The notes: generated by a model not told the origin, from the sequence alone. Shown: positions 1-7,989, counted from the first letter of the stretch. The stretch is 17,711 nt of DNA from CAZHGD01 sp964531735 (GCA_964531735.1 CAZHGD010000154.1:1-17711); one strand, 5' to 3'. A program made the numbers and translations.

Positions 1-98
1 TGCTCGTGGCTGTGATTCGCGAACAAGAACGCAAACAGCAGCGCCATGCCCAAAAGCAGCACGAGGCTGACAAACAAGGTGAGAAAGATGGCGTTCAT
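1..98 (-). CDS. Small membrane protein, N-terminal part only (cut by left edge)
   Basis: Reading leftward from an ATG at 98-96, the visible protein starts MNAIFLTLFVSL and continues through an unbroken hydrophobic stretch to about residue 27, then turns polar with NHSHEH at the window edge. It is therefore a one-helix membrane protein with its N-terminus at the membrane. The ATG overlaps the kinase stop codon as ATGA, so translation is probably coupled to the kinase. The length and the short N-terminal helix recall CcoS/FixS-type cbb3 oxidase maturation proteins, but the characteristic C-terminal part is outside the window. I treat that identity as a guess. Confidence 0.6.
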   Translation of the reverse strand, partial: MNAIFLTLFVSLVLLLGMALLFAFLFANHSHE

Positions 99-940
99 GG
101 GCTCACCGCCAGGGCCGGCACCAGCGCCGGCGGGGCCGTCCGCCCGACGAGCCAGTCGGCCACGTCGCCGGCCGCGGGCCGAGCCGGTGGCTCGCGGGCC
201 AGGCACTGCGTGATGAGGGCATGCCAGACGGGCGGCAGGTCATCCGGTATGGCCGGCGGCAGGTGGGCGATGTTGTGTACCAACTGCCCTTCGGTGGCGC
301 CCTGATGCGGGTAGCGGCCGGTCAGCGCGAGCAGCGTGGTCACCCCCAGGGCCCAGACGTCGCTCGGCGGACCGGTCAACCCATCGATGATCATCTCGGG
401 CGCCATGAAGCGCACCGTGCCGGCGGTCATGCTGGCCTGGGTGAGGTCCTCGCGCACGCCACGGACCAGGCCGAAGTCGCCCAGCTTCCAGACGCCCTGC
501 ACGCAGAACAGGTTGGCCGGCTTGACATCGCGGTGAACCTGGCCGTGGGCGTGGACCCAGGCCAGAGCCTCAGCCAGCGCGGTGACCGGCCCGGCGACAT
601 CCTCGGGCGGCAGCGCGCCGGGCCGCAGCCGATCGGCCAGCGTACACTCGGCCAGCTCGGTGACCACGTAGAAGTCCACCCGCTGGCCGTCCGGCCAGGT
701 GCCCGAGCTACGGTAGGCCAGGATGTGCGGATGGTCCAGTTCGGCCAGAGCCTGGACTTCACGGAAGAGGTAGCGCCGCAAGCCCTGGTCGGCGGTGATC
801 AGCTTGACGGCGACGCGCGCAATGGGCTGGCCGTCGAGGAGTTCCTCCGCTTCGTAGACGCTGCCGAAGGCCCCCGAAGCAATGGCCCGGCACAGCCGGT
901 AACGCTGGTCGAGCACGACGCCCAGGTAGCGATCGGCCAC
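95..940 (-). CDS. Serine/threonine protein kinase, compact, no sensor domain
   Basis: This 281-aa Hanks-type kinase should phosphorylate Ser/Thr on unknown protein targets in the cytoplasm. Visible motifs in order are the nucleotide loop SGAFGSVY (about 22-29), the lysine in AVKL (K46), the paired glutamate E61, the catalytic loop HRDVKPAN (136-143, D138), DFG (155-157), APE (180-182) and the D194-V-W motif. All catalytic residues are present, but the first glycine of the nucleotide loop is alanine (A21). The protein ends soon after the kinase fold, with no membrane segment, PASTA, TPR or WD repeats. I chose the GTG at 940-938 because GGAGG lies six bases upstream. A GTG five codons earlier has no such site. 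It lies 74 bases after the 79-aa gene and overlaps the next gene by 4 bases, so these three are probably one operon. Confidence 0.93.
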   Translation of the reverse strand: MADRYLGVVLDQRYRLCRAIASGAFGSVYEAEELLDGQPIARVAVKLITADQGLRRYLFREVQALAELDHPHILAYRSSGTWPDGQRVDFYVVTELAECTLADRLRPGALPPEDVAGPVTALAEALAWVHAHGQVHRDVKPANLFCVQGVWKLGDFGLVRGVREDLTQASMTAGTVRFMAPEMIIDGLTGPPSDVWALGVTTLLALTGRYPHQGATEGQLVHNIAHLPPAIPDDLPPVWHALITQCLAREPPARPAAGDVADWLVGRTAPPALVPALAVSP

Positions 941-1014
941 GCCGGTCCTCCGCACCGTTACGGCCTGCCTGGCTGATTCCGGCGCGGCGGCAGCTTTCCT
1001 TCAGCCGCGCACCC

Positions 1015-1254
1015 TCACTCCACCACGATGGCAATGGTCGGCTGACCCAGCGTGCCGTCGATCTCCAGCGGCCCGCACACCGAGCCGCCGGCCACGGCTT
1101 CCACCCACTCGTTGCCGAGAGCATCTGCGCGGACCGCGGTGACGCCCGCCGTCAGCACGTCGGTCTCCGACAGCAGGCGCTCGGCCGCCACGAACAAGAC
1201 GAGTGGCTTGGCCTCATCATAGGGATTGCGGTAGCTGAGCGCGTAGATGAGCAT
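1015..1254 (-). CDS. Conserved-looking hypothetical protein, 79 aa
   Basis: I do not recognise this protein. The product begins MLIYALSYRNPYDEAKPL and ends GQPTIAIVVE. It looks like a small soluble alpha/beta protein with no signal peptide or membrane segment. The ATG at 1254-1252 is chosen because GGAGG lies six bases upstream; an in-frame start ten codons earlier has no ribosome site. It is the first gene of the leftward group that continues with the kinase, so it may share a promoter with it. A TACACT hexamer lies 18-23 bases upstream of the ATG (about 1278-1273), too near the ribosome site to be a convincing -10 box, and no good -35 box accompanies it. The function is unknown. Confidence 0.75.
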   Translation of the reverse strand: MLIYALSYRNPYDEAKPLVLFVAAERLLSETDVLTAGVTAVRADALGNEWVEAVAGGSVCGPLEIDGTLGQPTIAIVVE

Positions 1255-1416
1255 CGGGTCCCTCCGCTGTCGGCAGTGTAGCACCGCCGTCGCCCGCCGT
1301 CGGCCAGGGCCGGCTCAGTGAAACACACAATTCACGCCACCGCAATCGCCACGAATCAGTTCCGCGGCGCCGCTGTCGGCGCCAGACGGCCCTGGAGGCG
1401 AAGTGATCGACAGCCC

Positions 1417-1445
1417 TTGCTTCTTGGTCCCATGGCGCATACTAT
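1417..1445 (+). promoter_or_regulatory. Sigma-70-type promoter for the 1548 gene
   Basis: TTGCTT (1417-1422) and TACTAT (1440-1445) are separated by exactly 17 bases. The start of transcription would fall near 1452, giving a leader of about 96 bases before the ATG at 1548. The 293-base divergent gap that holds it (1255-1547) also contains an inverted pair of GGCGCC sites with a six-base loop (1366-1383), about 34 bases upstream of the -35 box. I see nothing else there. Confidence 0.45.
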
Positions 1446-1547
1446 CGTGGCTCGGCCGACTCGGTTGAGCCCGGTAGCCCGGCGGTAACGCGGGCCACCG
1501 GCCGTGGTACTGGTCACTGATGGCGAACCGCGAGGAGCTTTGAAGCC

Positions 1548-1964
1548 ATGGCACGGCAGCGGATGGTCCCGTTCCTGTTCCTGTTCGGCGTGGTGGTGCT
1601 GGTCGGCTACACGCTCTACTCGCTACGGCGCGCCGACGAGTTCGATCGCGCGTTCCAGGGACTGGTCGACGACATCGCCAAGCGCTTGACCAAAGCCGGC
1701 GAAGACAAGGACCTCGTGCCTGCCTACTACTTGTACCTCAGCGGTGAGGCCAAACAGAAGGTCGCCGCACTCCCGAAGCCGGGCCAGGACTTCCAGCGCA
1801 TCCTGCTCCAGCGTCTGACGCAGTTCCTCACCCAGTCGGGCAAACTCAACGAGGTCGACCCGTTGACCTCGCAGAGCATCGAGACGCTCCGCCAGATGCT
1901 GCAGGAACTGATCGACATCAAGGAGTGCAGTCTCGGCGGCGTCGGCGTCAAGCCGCGCTACTGA
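1548..1964 (+). CDS. Membrane-anchored hypothetical protein, 138 aa
   Basis: I do not recognise this protein. It has a basic start (MARQRM), one hydrophobic segment at about residues 7-23, and then a long, mainly helical, charged region of about 110 residues. It is best read as a single-pass protein whose helical domain lies outside the cytoplasm, or as an uncleaved signal anchor. The ATG at 1548 has a GAGGAG ten bases upstream, a rather long spacing; a second in-frame ATG at codon 6 is possible. Its stop at 1964 lies 12 bases from the convergent stop of the glycosidase-like gene, so there is no room for a separate terminator. Confidence 0.75.
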   Translation: MARQRMVPFLFLFGVVVLVGYTLYSLRRADEFDRAFQGLVDDIAKRLTKAGEDKDLVPAYYLYLSGEAKQKVAALPKPGQDFQRILLQRLTQFLTQSGKLNEVDPLTSQSIETLRQMLQELIDIKECSLGGVGVKPRY

Positions 1965-1976
1965 GCCGGCGTCCGG

Positions 1977-4802
1977 TCAGCGCTCCAGTCGCCACACCTG
2001 GACATCGCGAGCGGCCACCGTGGTGCGGAAGCAGCCGTTCGCCAGAGGCTGCCGCGTGCCGGTCAGGACGTCGACCGCCGTCGTCACGGCGGCCTCCTTG
2101 GCGAGCTGTCCCGCGATCGTCACCGTCGCAGCCGACTCGCTCTGAGAGCGGTTGTAGACCGTGAAGTAGAGCGGCCCGTCGCGGCCGCCGAAGCGCTCGA
2201 GTGACACTTCCTCGCGGTCACTGCGCGCGGCGGTGATCGGCTCCCAGCCGGCCGCCTGCAAGGCGCGCGCGATCGGCGCATAGCGCGCCATCGCCGGGCG
2301 GTTGAGGAAGTCGGTCGAGTTGGCATAGCCGCCGGGCATGAAGCCGTAGCGCAAGTGCCACTTGATCCAGCTCTCGGCCTTGTGCGGCGGCTGTACCGGC
2401 AGCGACACCACCGGCTTGTGGTAGGTCATCGCCCGTGCCCACGGCGCGACGCTCTCGATGCCCCACTCGACTCCCGGCACGTCCAGCAGGTGCCAGGTGA
2501 ACGGGAACACCGGCCCGCAGGCGTTGGCGATCAGGTAACGGCCCTCGGCCCGCAGACGGCGCGCCGCCTCGGCCGTGAACTCGTAGGTGGTGAACTCCTT
2601 GAGTAGGACCGGCTCGCCGGTGCGCGTCTCGAACGTCAGCGGCACGCCTTCGTAGGCGAACTGCTCGCGCCGGTAGCCCAACGCCGTGCCGCCGACATGG
2701 AAGTTGTCCATCGCGATACCGTCGATGCGGCCGCCCTGCGACTCCATGTGCGCGGTGACCTTCGGCAGCCAGAAGTCCAGGAAGTACTGGCCGATGCCGC
2801 CGGGCAGTTCCGGATTGGCGTTGCAGGGCACGTACTTGGCGATCAGCAGATCGAACTCGGTCTTGCTGGCGCTCCCGTACATCAGCCCCTGGCGGTCGAA
2901 CAGCAGCGACGTCAGATAGGCGGCGGCACTGCGCCGGAGCGCCGCCTCGCGGTCACCCAGGCACGCCTGGTAGGGGTGGTCATACTTCCACCGCGGTAGC
3001 GGCTCGCGCCGATTCGGGTCGGCCATCCAGCGGAGCCGCTTGACCACGTCGTCGGAGGTGGCCGAGGCGAACTCCTCCATGGTCTGGTGCAGGTTGGTGG
3101 CCTCGATGTACGGGAACGCGTAGAGCTGGTGCTGGTTGGCGAACCGCACCGCCTGCGGTCCGCTCAGCCCCCAGTGGTAGGCGAAGCCGAGTTCGGCCAG
3201 GTTCGGCACGTCGGCGCAGTTGCCCCAGCAGACCCAGCCACCGTCACGCTGGATGCGCTTGGCGAAGAACGCGGCGAACAGGTCGTAGTAGCGCTGGAGC
3301 CCGGCGCGGAAGCCCCACGCCGGATCGAAGCGGTAGATCGACAGGCTGAACCCGGCGCGCGACGGGAAGCGCTTCGTGGCCGGCGTCAGCGCCAGGTCGA
3401 AGACCACGTAGAACTGCTCGGTGTCGGCGTTGTAAGCCAGCCGGCACAGCCGCGGCTGGTCCATCGGCACGCTCAACGCCAGGCCGACCGGGCCGCTCAG
3501 GGTGGCCAGCGGATAGAGCGAGCTCAACCCGTTGGCGCCCGCCGCCAGCGGCTGGTCCGCGGCCGCCGTCAGGTACTCCTCTTCGGGTGCCACCGCCCGG
3601 CTCAGCTCCAAGTTGTCGCCCCAGTGCCAGCCGCGCGACCGGTCGACCGGCAGGGCGAAGTAGAGACTGATCGCCCGGTCGGCACCCGTCTGATCGAGCA
3701 GTTCGCCGGCGACCTCCAGCCGGCCGGGCCAGGCGCGGTAGGTGGCGGTCACCGCGACGTCGGCGGCCGTGCCGCGCTGCGTCAGCCGGTCGCCGTCGGC
3801 CATCACCCGTCCGCCCACCGGCAGCAGGTCGCCGGCGCCGCGGCAGTCGCGCAGGAGCAGGCCGCTCTTCGGTGTGGAGCCGGCCGGCGGCAAGCTGGCC
3901 TCGCCGACCCGCAAGTCGGCCACCCGGCCGTCGTCGGACAGCGCCAGCGTCAGCCCGTCGCCGGTCTGCAGCCGCTGGCTCGCTGGCGGCCGGCGCGGCT
4001 CGGACACCGCGGCGCGCGGCCAGGAGCGCGCGTCGAAGAACACACGGTCGCCACTGGTACCGGCCCAGCGCGAGTAGGCGGCGGCCACCTCGGCGGCGCT
4101 GGCCGCAGCCATGGCGGCGAAGGTCACTTCGAGCGTGCCACCGGCCCGGAGCGTGGCGCTCCGCGGCGTGCAGATGAGGTAGGGCGCCGCGCCGGCTTCG
4201 CCGGCCGCCTGGCCCTCACCCGAGGCCGGCGCGCGGCCGACGCGACCGTCAGTCATCACGCCCAGGCCGCGCCCCGTCGGCTGGTGGCTCAGGTACATCC
4301 AGCGCGTCCGGCCGCGCAGATCCCATTCCGAGCGGCTGAACTCGCGCGCCGGTGCGCCGCTGCTGGTGTAGTGGGTTACCGGCGCGCCCAGGCCCCAGTA
4401 GTAGTAGCAGCCTTCCAGCGCCTCGCTGGTCTGCCGTACCACGGAGCGGACGATCAGGCAAGGCAGCCCGGCGCGGACCTCGAACTCGAGCTCGACGCGG
4501 TAGCGCGGCAGACCCTCGGTCAGTGCCCAGGTGCCGGACACCACCTTCACCGCCGGCTCGTCGCGCAGCAGCTTGAACCCGGCGAAGGTCTTCTGCTCGA
4601 GCCAGAGCGGCTTGCCCGCCTGATTGCGGCCGACCACGTGGATGGTCAGGTCGAGGGGCTGGATCCGCGCCTGGTCGTCGACCGTGTAGCGCCGATCGCC
4701 GGTGTTCAGCACCAGCCGCTGCGCCGTGAGCTCCACGCTGGGATCGGCCGCCCAGGAACCCGTGGGCAGCAGCGCGATGACCAAGCAGATCCCGGCGCGC
4801 AT
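1977..4802 (-). CDS. Secreted glycosidase-like protein, 941 aa
   Basis: A signal peptide is clear: a hydrophobic core after MRAG, with likely cleavage after SWA near residue 19. Residues of roughly 20-480 are beta-rich, as in the N-terminal sandwich of many large glycosidases. Residues of roughly 500-850 look like a TIM barrel, with WVCWGNC, FPYIEATN and the strand-end motif DGIAMDN (D694, D699), plus VEWGIE (E779, E783). The last 75 residues look like the small C-terminal beta domain common in such enzymes. The layout resembles alpha-galactosidase-type and unclassified glycosidase families, but I cannot assign a family or name the catalytic pair. ATG at 4802 has GGGAG seven bases upstream. 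It follows the RACo-like gene by 65 bases on the same strand and probably shares its transcript. Confidence 0.8.
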   Translation of the reverse strand: MRAGICLVIALLPTGSWAADPSVELTAQRLVLNTGDRRYTVDDQARIQPLDLTIHVVGRNQAGKPLWLEQKTFAGFKLLRDEPAVKVVSGTWALTEGLPRYRVELEFEVRAGLPCLIVRSVVRQTSEALEGCYYYWGLGAPVTHYTSSGAPAREFSRSEWDLRGRTRWMYLSHQPTGRGLGVMTDGRVGRAPASGEGQAAGEAGAAPYLICTPRSATLRAGGTLEVTFAAMAAASAAEVAAAYSRWAGTSGDRVFFDARSWPRAAVSEPRRPPASQRLQTGDGLTLALSDDGRVADLRVGEASLPPAGSTPKSGLLLRDCRGAGDLLPVGGRVMADGDRLTQRGTAADVAVTATYRAWPGRLEVAGELLDQTGADRAISLYFALPVDRSRGWHWGDNLELSRAVAPEEEYLTAAADQPLAAGANGLSSLYPLATLSGPVGLALSVPMDQPRLCRLAYNADTEQFYVVFDLALTPATKRFPSRAGFSLSIYRFDPAWGFRAGLQRYYDLFAAFFAKRIQRDGGWVCWGNCADVPNLAELGFAYHWGLSGPQAVRFANQHQLYAFPYIEATNLHQTMEEFASATSDDVVKRLRWMADPNRREPLPRWKYDHPYQACLGDREAALRRSAAAYLTSLLFDRQGLMYGSASKTEFDLLIAKYVPCNANPELPGGIGQYFLDFWLPKVTAHMESQGGRIDGIAMDNFHVGGTALGYRREQFAYEGVPLTFETRTGEPVLLKEFTTYEFTAEAARRLRAEGRYLIANACGPVFPFTWHLLDVPGVEWGIESVAPWARAMTYHKPVVSLPVQPPHKAESWIKWHLRYGFMPGGYANSTDFLNRPAMARYAPIARALQAAGWEPITAARSDREEVSLERFGGRDGPLYFTVYNRSQSESAATVTIAGQLAKEAAVTTAVDVLTGTRQPLANGCFRTTVAARDVQVWRLER

Positions 4803-4867
4803 GGCGCGTCTCCCGCACAGACGCCCGCGCGCTTCGCCCCGGTGGCACCCGTTCCTGCGCGCGCGGA

Positions 4868-6694
4868 TCAGGGGAACATCATCTGTTCCATGAACTGCAT
4901 CTGGTAGACGGCCTCGCTCGGCAGGTAGAGCACCTCGACCGCCCGGGCCAGCGTCTCGGCCGCCGCCAGTTCCGCCCGCGAGATGAGCGCCAGCCGCGCC
5001 CCGGCGCCGGCGGCGTTGCCCACGGCGCTGACCTTGGCCGGGTCGAACGGCGGCAGCAGCCCGATGCGGATGGCGCTGGGCACGCGCAGGTAGCTGCCGA
5101 AGCCACCGGCCAGGTAGACATGATCGACATCGCCGTAGCCGACGCCGGCTTTGGCCAGCAGCGTCTCGATGCTGGCGCGGATGCTGCCCTTGGCCAACTG
5201 CACCTCGCGGATGTCACCGGCGGTCAGGTAGAGCGGCTCGCCAGTGGCCGAGTCGCCCGCGGCGACCATCTCGAACCGCCGCTCCGGCCCATCACCGCTG
5301 ATGCGGCCGGCCAGCGCCGCTGGCGCGCGGTCCGGCTCGGCGAGGCGGCCGGTGATGTCGAGCGCGCCGGCGTCCAGCAGCATGGCCACCAAGTCGAGCA
5401 GCCCCGACCCGCACAGCCCGCGCGGCCGCTCGTTGTCCACCACGGCCAGCTTCACCACGCCGTCGACCAGGTCGGCCCGGCTGATGGCGCCGGCCGCGCC
5501 GCGCATGCCGCAACCGATCCGCGCGCCCTCGAAGGCCGGACCGGCGGCGGCGCTGCAGCCGTACCAGCGGCCCTGGTGGCAGAGCACCATCTCGCCGTTG
5601 GTGCCGATATCCACCGCCAGCAGCGTCTCGTGCGGCGCGGGCATGGTGGCCAAGACCACGGCCACGGTATCCGAGCCGAGGAACCCGGCGATGTTCGGCA
5701 GCACGGTCACCTGCGCCCAGGGGACCACCCGCAGGCCGAACTCGCTGCCCGGCGCGGTAACCGATTCGTGGGTGATCGGCGCAAAGGGCGCCAGACCCAG
5801 GCCCTGCGGGCTGATGCCGGCGAAGATGTGCGTCATGGTGGCGTTGCCCACCACCGTGCCGCGCAGCACGCGGCTCACCTCCACGCCGGCGTCGTGGCAG
5901 GCTTCACGCAGCAGATGGTCGATGCCGCGGTGGATCTCACGGCTGAGCGTGTCCAGGCCATGCGGTTCGACGCTGACATGGTGGATGCGCGCGATGACGT
6001 CGTCGCCGTAGGCCACTTGCGGATTCAGCATCGCGGCGTGACCGAGTTCGGCGCCGGTCTCCAGGTCGAGCAGGTAGAGCACCACCGTGGTGGTCCCGAT
6101 GTCGACGGCGAAGCCAACCGGCGCGCCGGCGTGGAAACCGCGATCCACGCGCACGCAGCGTCCGTCGACCAAACTGACGGTGAGTTGCTCGTCGTCGCCG
6201 CGCAGCGCCTCCGGCAGCGCGCGCAAGGCCGGCAACGTCGGCACCAGCCGGCGGTCGGCGGCTTCCTCCAGCCGCGTCCAGTCGTCGCGCTCGTCGGTCA
6301 GCGGCGCCTTGCCCAGCAGCACGACCTGGCGCTCGACGCCGCTGTCCACCTGCGTGTGCCGAACCTCGCCGCCCACCAGAATCTGGTTGCTACGCGAGCG
6401 CACCTGGTCACCCAGCACCACCGTCAGATCGCGGTCCACCTTCAGCCGGCAGGCCAGCCGGATGCCGTCACGCAGTTGGTGGTAGGTCAGCGTGCGCTCG
6501 TCGTCCGGATGCGGATCGGTGCGTCCGCGGACCACCTCCACACGGCACTGACCGCACTGCCCCAGCCCGCCACACGGCTGCTCCAGCGGCAGGCCGGCGG
6601 CGATGGCCGCCTTCATCAGCGGCGTGCCGGCCGGCACCTGCACCGACACCTGGTCCGGCTCGAACAGCACCTCATACAGCTTCGGTTCGCGCAT
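4868..6694 (-). CDS. RACo-like corrinoid-activating protein ([2Fe-2S] ferredoxin plus ASKHA ATPase)
   Basis: Proteins of this family use ATP to push an electron onto the inactive Co(II) cofactor of corrinoid methyl-carrier proteins, restoring Co(I). The 608-aa product shows an N-terminal plant-type [2Fe-2S] domain with C41-X5-C47-X2-C50 and C82, then a linker domain, then an ASKHA ATPase with phosphate motifs DIGTTTV (198-204) and DIGTNGE (from 362) and the adenosine motif AGGFG (529-533). There is no extra C-terminal [4Fe-4S] cluster as in methanogen RamA. The ATG at 6694 fits the start of the ferredoxin domain; its GGAG is about 12 bases upstream, so the ribosome site is weak. A longer reading frame upstream runs through the intergenic hairpin and looks non-coding. 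No corrinoid protein lies next to it; a UroD/MtaA-like gene is at 15870. Confidence 0.9.
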   Translation of the reverse strand: MREPKLYEVLFEPDQVSVQVPAGTPLMKAAIAAGLPLEQPCGGLGQCGQCRVEVVRGRTDPHPDDERTLTYHQLRDGIRLACRLKVDRDLTVVLGDQVRSRSNQILVGGEVRHTQVDSGVERQVVLLGKAPLTDERDDWTRLEEAADRRLVPTLPALRALPEALRGDDEQLTVSLVDGRCVRVDRGFHAGAPVGFAVDIGTTTVVLYLLDLETGAELGHAAMLNPQVAYGDDVIARIHHVSVEPHGLDTLSREIHRGIDHLLREACHDAGVEVSRVLRGTVVGNATMTHIFAGISPQGLGLAPFAPITHESVTAPGSEFGLRVVPWAQVTVLPNIAGFLGSDTVAVVLATMPAPHETLLAVDIGTNGEMVLCHQGRWYGCSAAAGPAFEGARIGCGMRGAAGAISRADLVDGVVKLAVVDNERPRGLCGSGLLDLVAMLLDAGALDITGRLAEPDRAPAALAGRISGDGPERRFEMVAAGDSATGEPLYLTAGDIREVQLAKGSIRASIETLLAKAGVGYGDVDHVYLAGGFGSYLRVPSAIRIGLLPPFDPAKVSAVGNAAGAGARLALISRAELAAAETLARAVEVLYLPSEAVYQMQFMEQMMFP

Positions 6695-6725
6695 GATGGC
6701 AACCAGCTCCGTCCGCGGCCACCGA

Positions 6726-6756
6726 CGGCCGGGCGCATTATAACTGCGCCCGGCCG
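6726..6756 (-). promoter_or_regulatory. 12-bp perfect hairpin with TATAAT in its loop, before the RACo-like gene
   Basis: CGGCCGGGCGCA (6726-6737) pairs perfectly with TGCGCCCGGCCG (6745-6756) around a 7-base AT-rich loop. On the minus strand the loop spells a consensus -10 box, TATAAT (6742-6737), which would start transcription about 36 bases before the RACo-like ATG. No matching -35 box is visible at 16-18 bases. No T-run follows on the minus strand, so it is a poor intrinsic terminator for the upstream isomerase gene. It may be a promoter, an attenuator, an RNA-processing site, or a combination of these. Confidence 0.5.
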
Positions 6757-6773
6757 GTTTGTTGGGCGGCGGA

Positions 6774-7592
6774 TCACCCGCCGGCGGCAATGTCGGCGAG
6801 CAGACCCTTGATGTAGGCCAGTGCCTGCTTCTGGTCGGCAGTGCCGTCCGGCCCGAGGCTGTACTCGAACCCGAGGTAGCGGCCATAGCCCGCGCGGACC
6901 AGTTCGGCCAGGCCGGGCTCGAACACAGTGTGCCCGGTGCCCGGCTGCCGCCGGTGGCTGTCGGCGAGGTGGACGTGAACGATGTGCGCCATCGCGTCGC
7001 GCATCGCCGCGGCGATGTCCGCTTCCTCGATGTTCATGTGAAAGAAGTCGGCCAGCAGTCCGGCGCCCTTGGTGTCGGCGCGGCGCACCAGCTCCACGCC
7101 CTCGGCGAGTTGCAGTGGCCAGAACTGCTCGTAGCGGTTGAGGCACTCGACGATCACGAACACACCGCGCTCGGCGGCATACTCGCCGAGCTGGTGCAGC
7201 ATGGCCACGAACACCTCCTGCTCGGCGGCCACCTGCGAGCGGACCGGCCACAGGTCGGGAATGCGCGGCTGGCCCTGCAGCTTGTTGGGCAGCGTGGGCA
7301 CCACGATGAAGCCGGTCGCACCAACTTCGGCGCAGCGGTCGAGCGACCGTTTGGCGCTATCGCACCAGGCCCGCCGTTCGGCGGCGTCCGCGTGCAGCGC
7401 CTTCTGGCCGGCCTCGGGCGCGATGGTCGCCGGCCGCACGCCGGTGTTGGCCACTGCGGCCAGCACCTCCGGCCACTGGGCATCGGGCACCCAGTTCATC
7501 TCGATACCGTCGAAGCCGATCTCGGCGGCGTGCTCGAACGTGGCGCCGTAGCTGCCCTGCCGGAGCATGTAGAAACGAGTCGAGGTCTTCAT
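6774..7592 (-). CDS. Sugar phosphate isomerase/epimerase family, D-tagatose 3-epimerase-like
   Basis: This is a 272-aa TIM-barrel protein of the AP-endonuclease-2/xylose-isomerase-like fold. Members equilibrate ketoses at C3 or isomerise hydroxypyruvate-type compounds in the cytoplasm with a bound divalent metal. The metal tetrad is visible as E149 (IVECLN), D182 (LADFFHMN), H208 (HVHLADS) and E243 (GFEYS). H185 and R214 sit where the epimerases keep substrate-binding residues. All six are offset by three from the Pseudomonas cichorii D-tagatose 3-epimerase numbering as I remember it. ATG at 7592 has GGGAG six bases upstream; an in-frame start 16 codons earlier lacks one. It leads the minus-strand group with the RACo-like and glycosidase-like genes and diverges from rpsT. 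The exact substrate is unknown. Confidence 0.88.
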   Translation of the reverse strand: MKTSTRFYMLRQGSYGATFEHAAEIGFDGIEMNWVPDAQWPEVLAAVANTGVRPATIAPEAGQKALHADAAERRAWCDSAKRSLDRCAEVGATGFIVVPTLPNKLQGQPRIPDLWPVRSQVAAEQEVFVAMLHQLGEYAAERGVFVIVECLNRYEQFWPLQLAEGVELVRRADTKGAGLLADFFHMNIEEADIAAAMRDAMAHIVHVHLADSHRRQPGTGHTVFEPGLAELVRAGYGRYLGFEYSLGPDGTADQKQALAYIKGLLADIAAGG

Positions 7593-7642
7593 GGCCGTCT
7601 CCCTGCCATCGGTCGGCTGTTCGCCACCGGCCACAGCCACCC

Positions 7643-7671
7643 TTGCTCGAATGCCACGCCGGTGCTATACT
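7643..7671 (+). promoter_or_regulatory. rpsT promoter, extended -10 type
   Basis: TTGCTC (7643-7648), a 17-base spacer and TATACT (7666-7671) are preceded by TGC at 7663-7665, the extended -10 signature. Transcription would start near 7678, leaving a leader of about 33 bases before the GTG start of rpsT. Confidence 0.78.
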
Positions 7672-7710
7672 TCGGCCGTTCCAATCGTAGAACCGTAAGG
7701 AGACCCGATC

Positions 7711-7989
7711 GTGGCGAATACACGATCAGCGCTGAAGCGGGACCGGCAGAGCAAGAAGCGCCGAGACCGCAATGTAGCGGCAAAGTCCGAAATCAAGACC
7801 TTGGTCAAGAAGTGCCGTCAGGCCATTGAGGCCGGCAACGAAGCCGAGGCTCGTGAAGCTGCCCGCCTGGTGGAGAGCCGGCTCGACCGCGCCGCCAAGA
7901 AGGGCATCGTCCATCAGAACAACGCCAGCCGCCGCAGCGCTCGTCTGCAGCGCGCGGTCTCCGGCGCCTTCAAGCCGGCCGAGGCGTAG
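7711..7989 (+). CDS. rpsT: 30S ribosomal protein S20
   Basis: S20 binds 16S rRNA and helps assemble the 30S subunit. The 92-aa product starts MANTRSALKRDRQSKKRRDR and is lysine/arginine-rich throughout, with the family's IKTLVKKCRQAIEAG and KKGIVHQNNASRRSARL segments. Its length is usual for the family. The start codon is GTG, supported by AAGGAG eight bases upstream. It is monocistronic: it diverges from the epimerase gene and converges with the pentapeptide gene 31 bases downstream. S20 genes are often autoregulated at translation, but the sequence shows no specific element for that here. Confidence 0.98.
   Translation: MANTRSALKRDRQSKKRRDRNVAAKSEIKTLVKKCRQAIEAGNEAEAREAARLVESRLDRAAKKGIVHQNNASRRSARLQRAVSGAFKPAEA

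Noticed and set aside
1366..1383. GGCGCC-N6-GGCGCC inverted repeat as an operator
   Set aside because: GGCGCC is self-complementary and common in GC-rich DNA, so the pairing alone is weak evidence; I mention it only as context of the promoter.
1315..1554. Possible 79-codon minus-strand gene in the divergent gap
   Set aside because: The translation has no hydrophobic or conserved pattern, lacks a ribosome site and covers the plus-strand promoter region.
3087..6811. Plus-strand open frames of 606 and 563 codons opposite the glycosidase-like and RACo-like genes
   Set aside because: Both are antisense shadows with the same Arg/Gln/His/Ala/Val-rich composition; the minus strand carries conserved cysteines, ATPase motifs and a signal peptide.
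7593..7710. Leftward promoter for the epimerase overlapping the rpsT -10 box (TATAGC on the minus strand)
   Set aside because: The only candidate -35 is TTCTAC, a poor match, and the hexamer arises from the near-palindromic -10 of rpsT.
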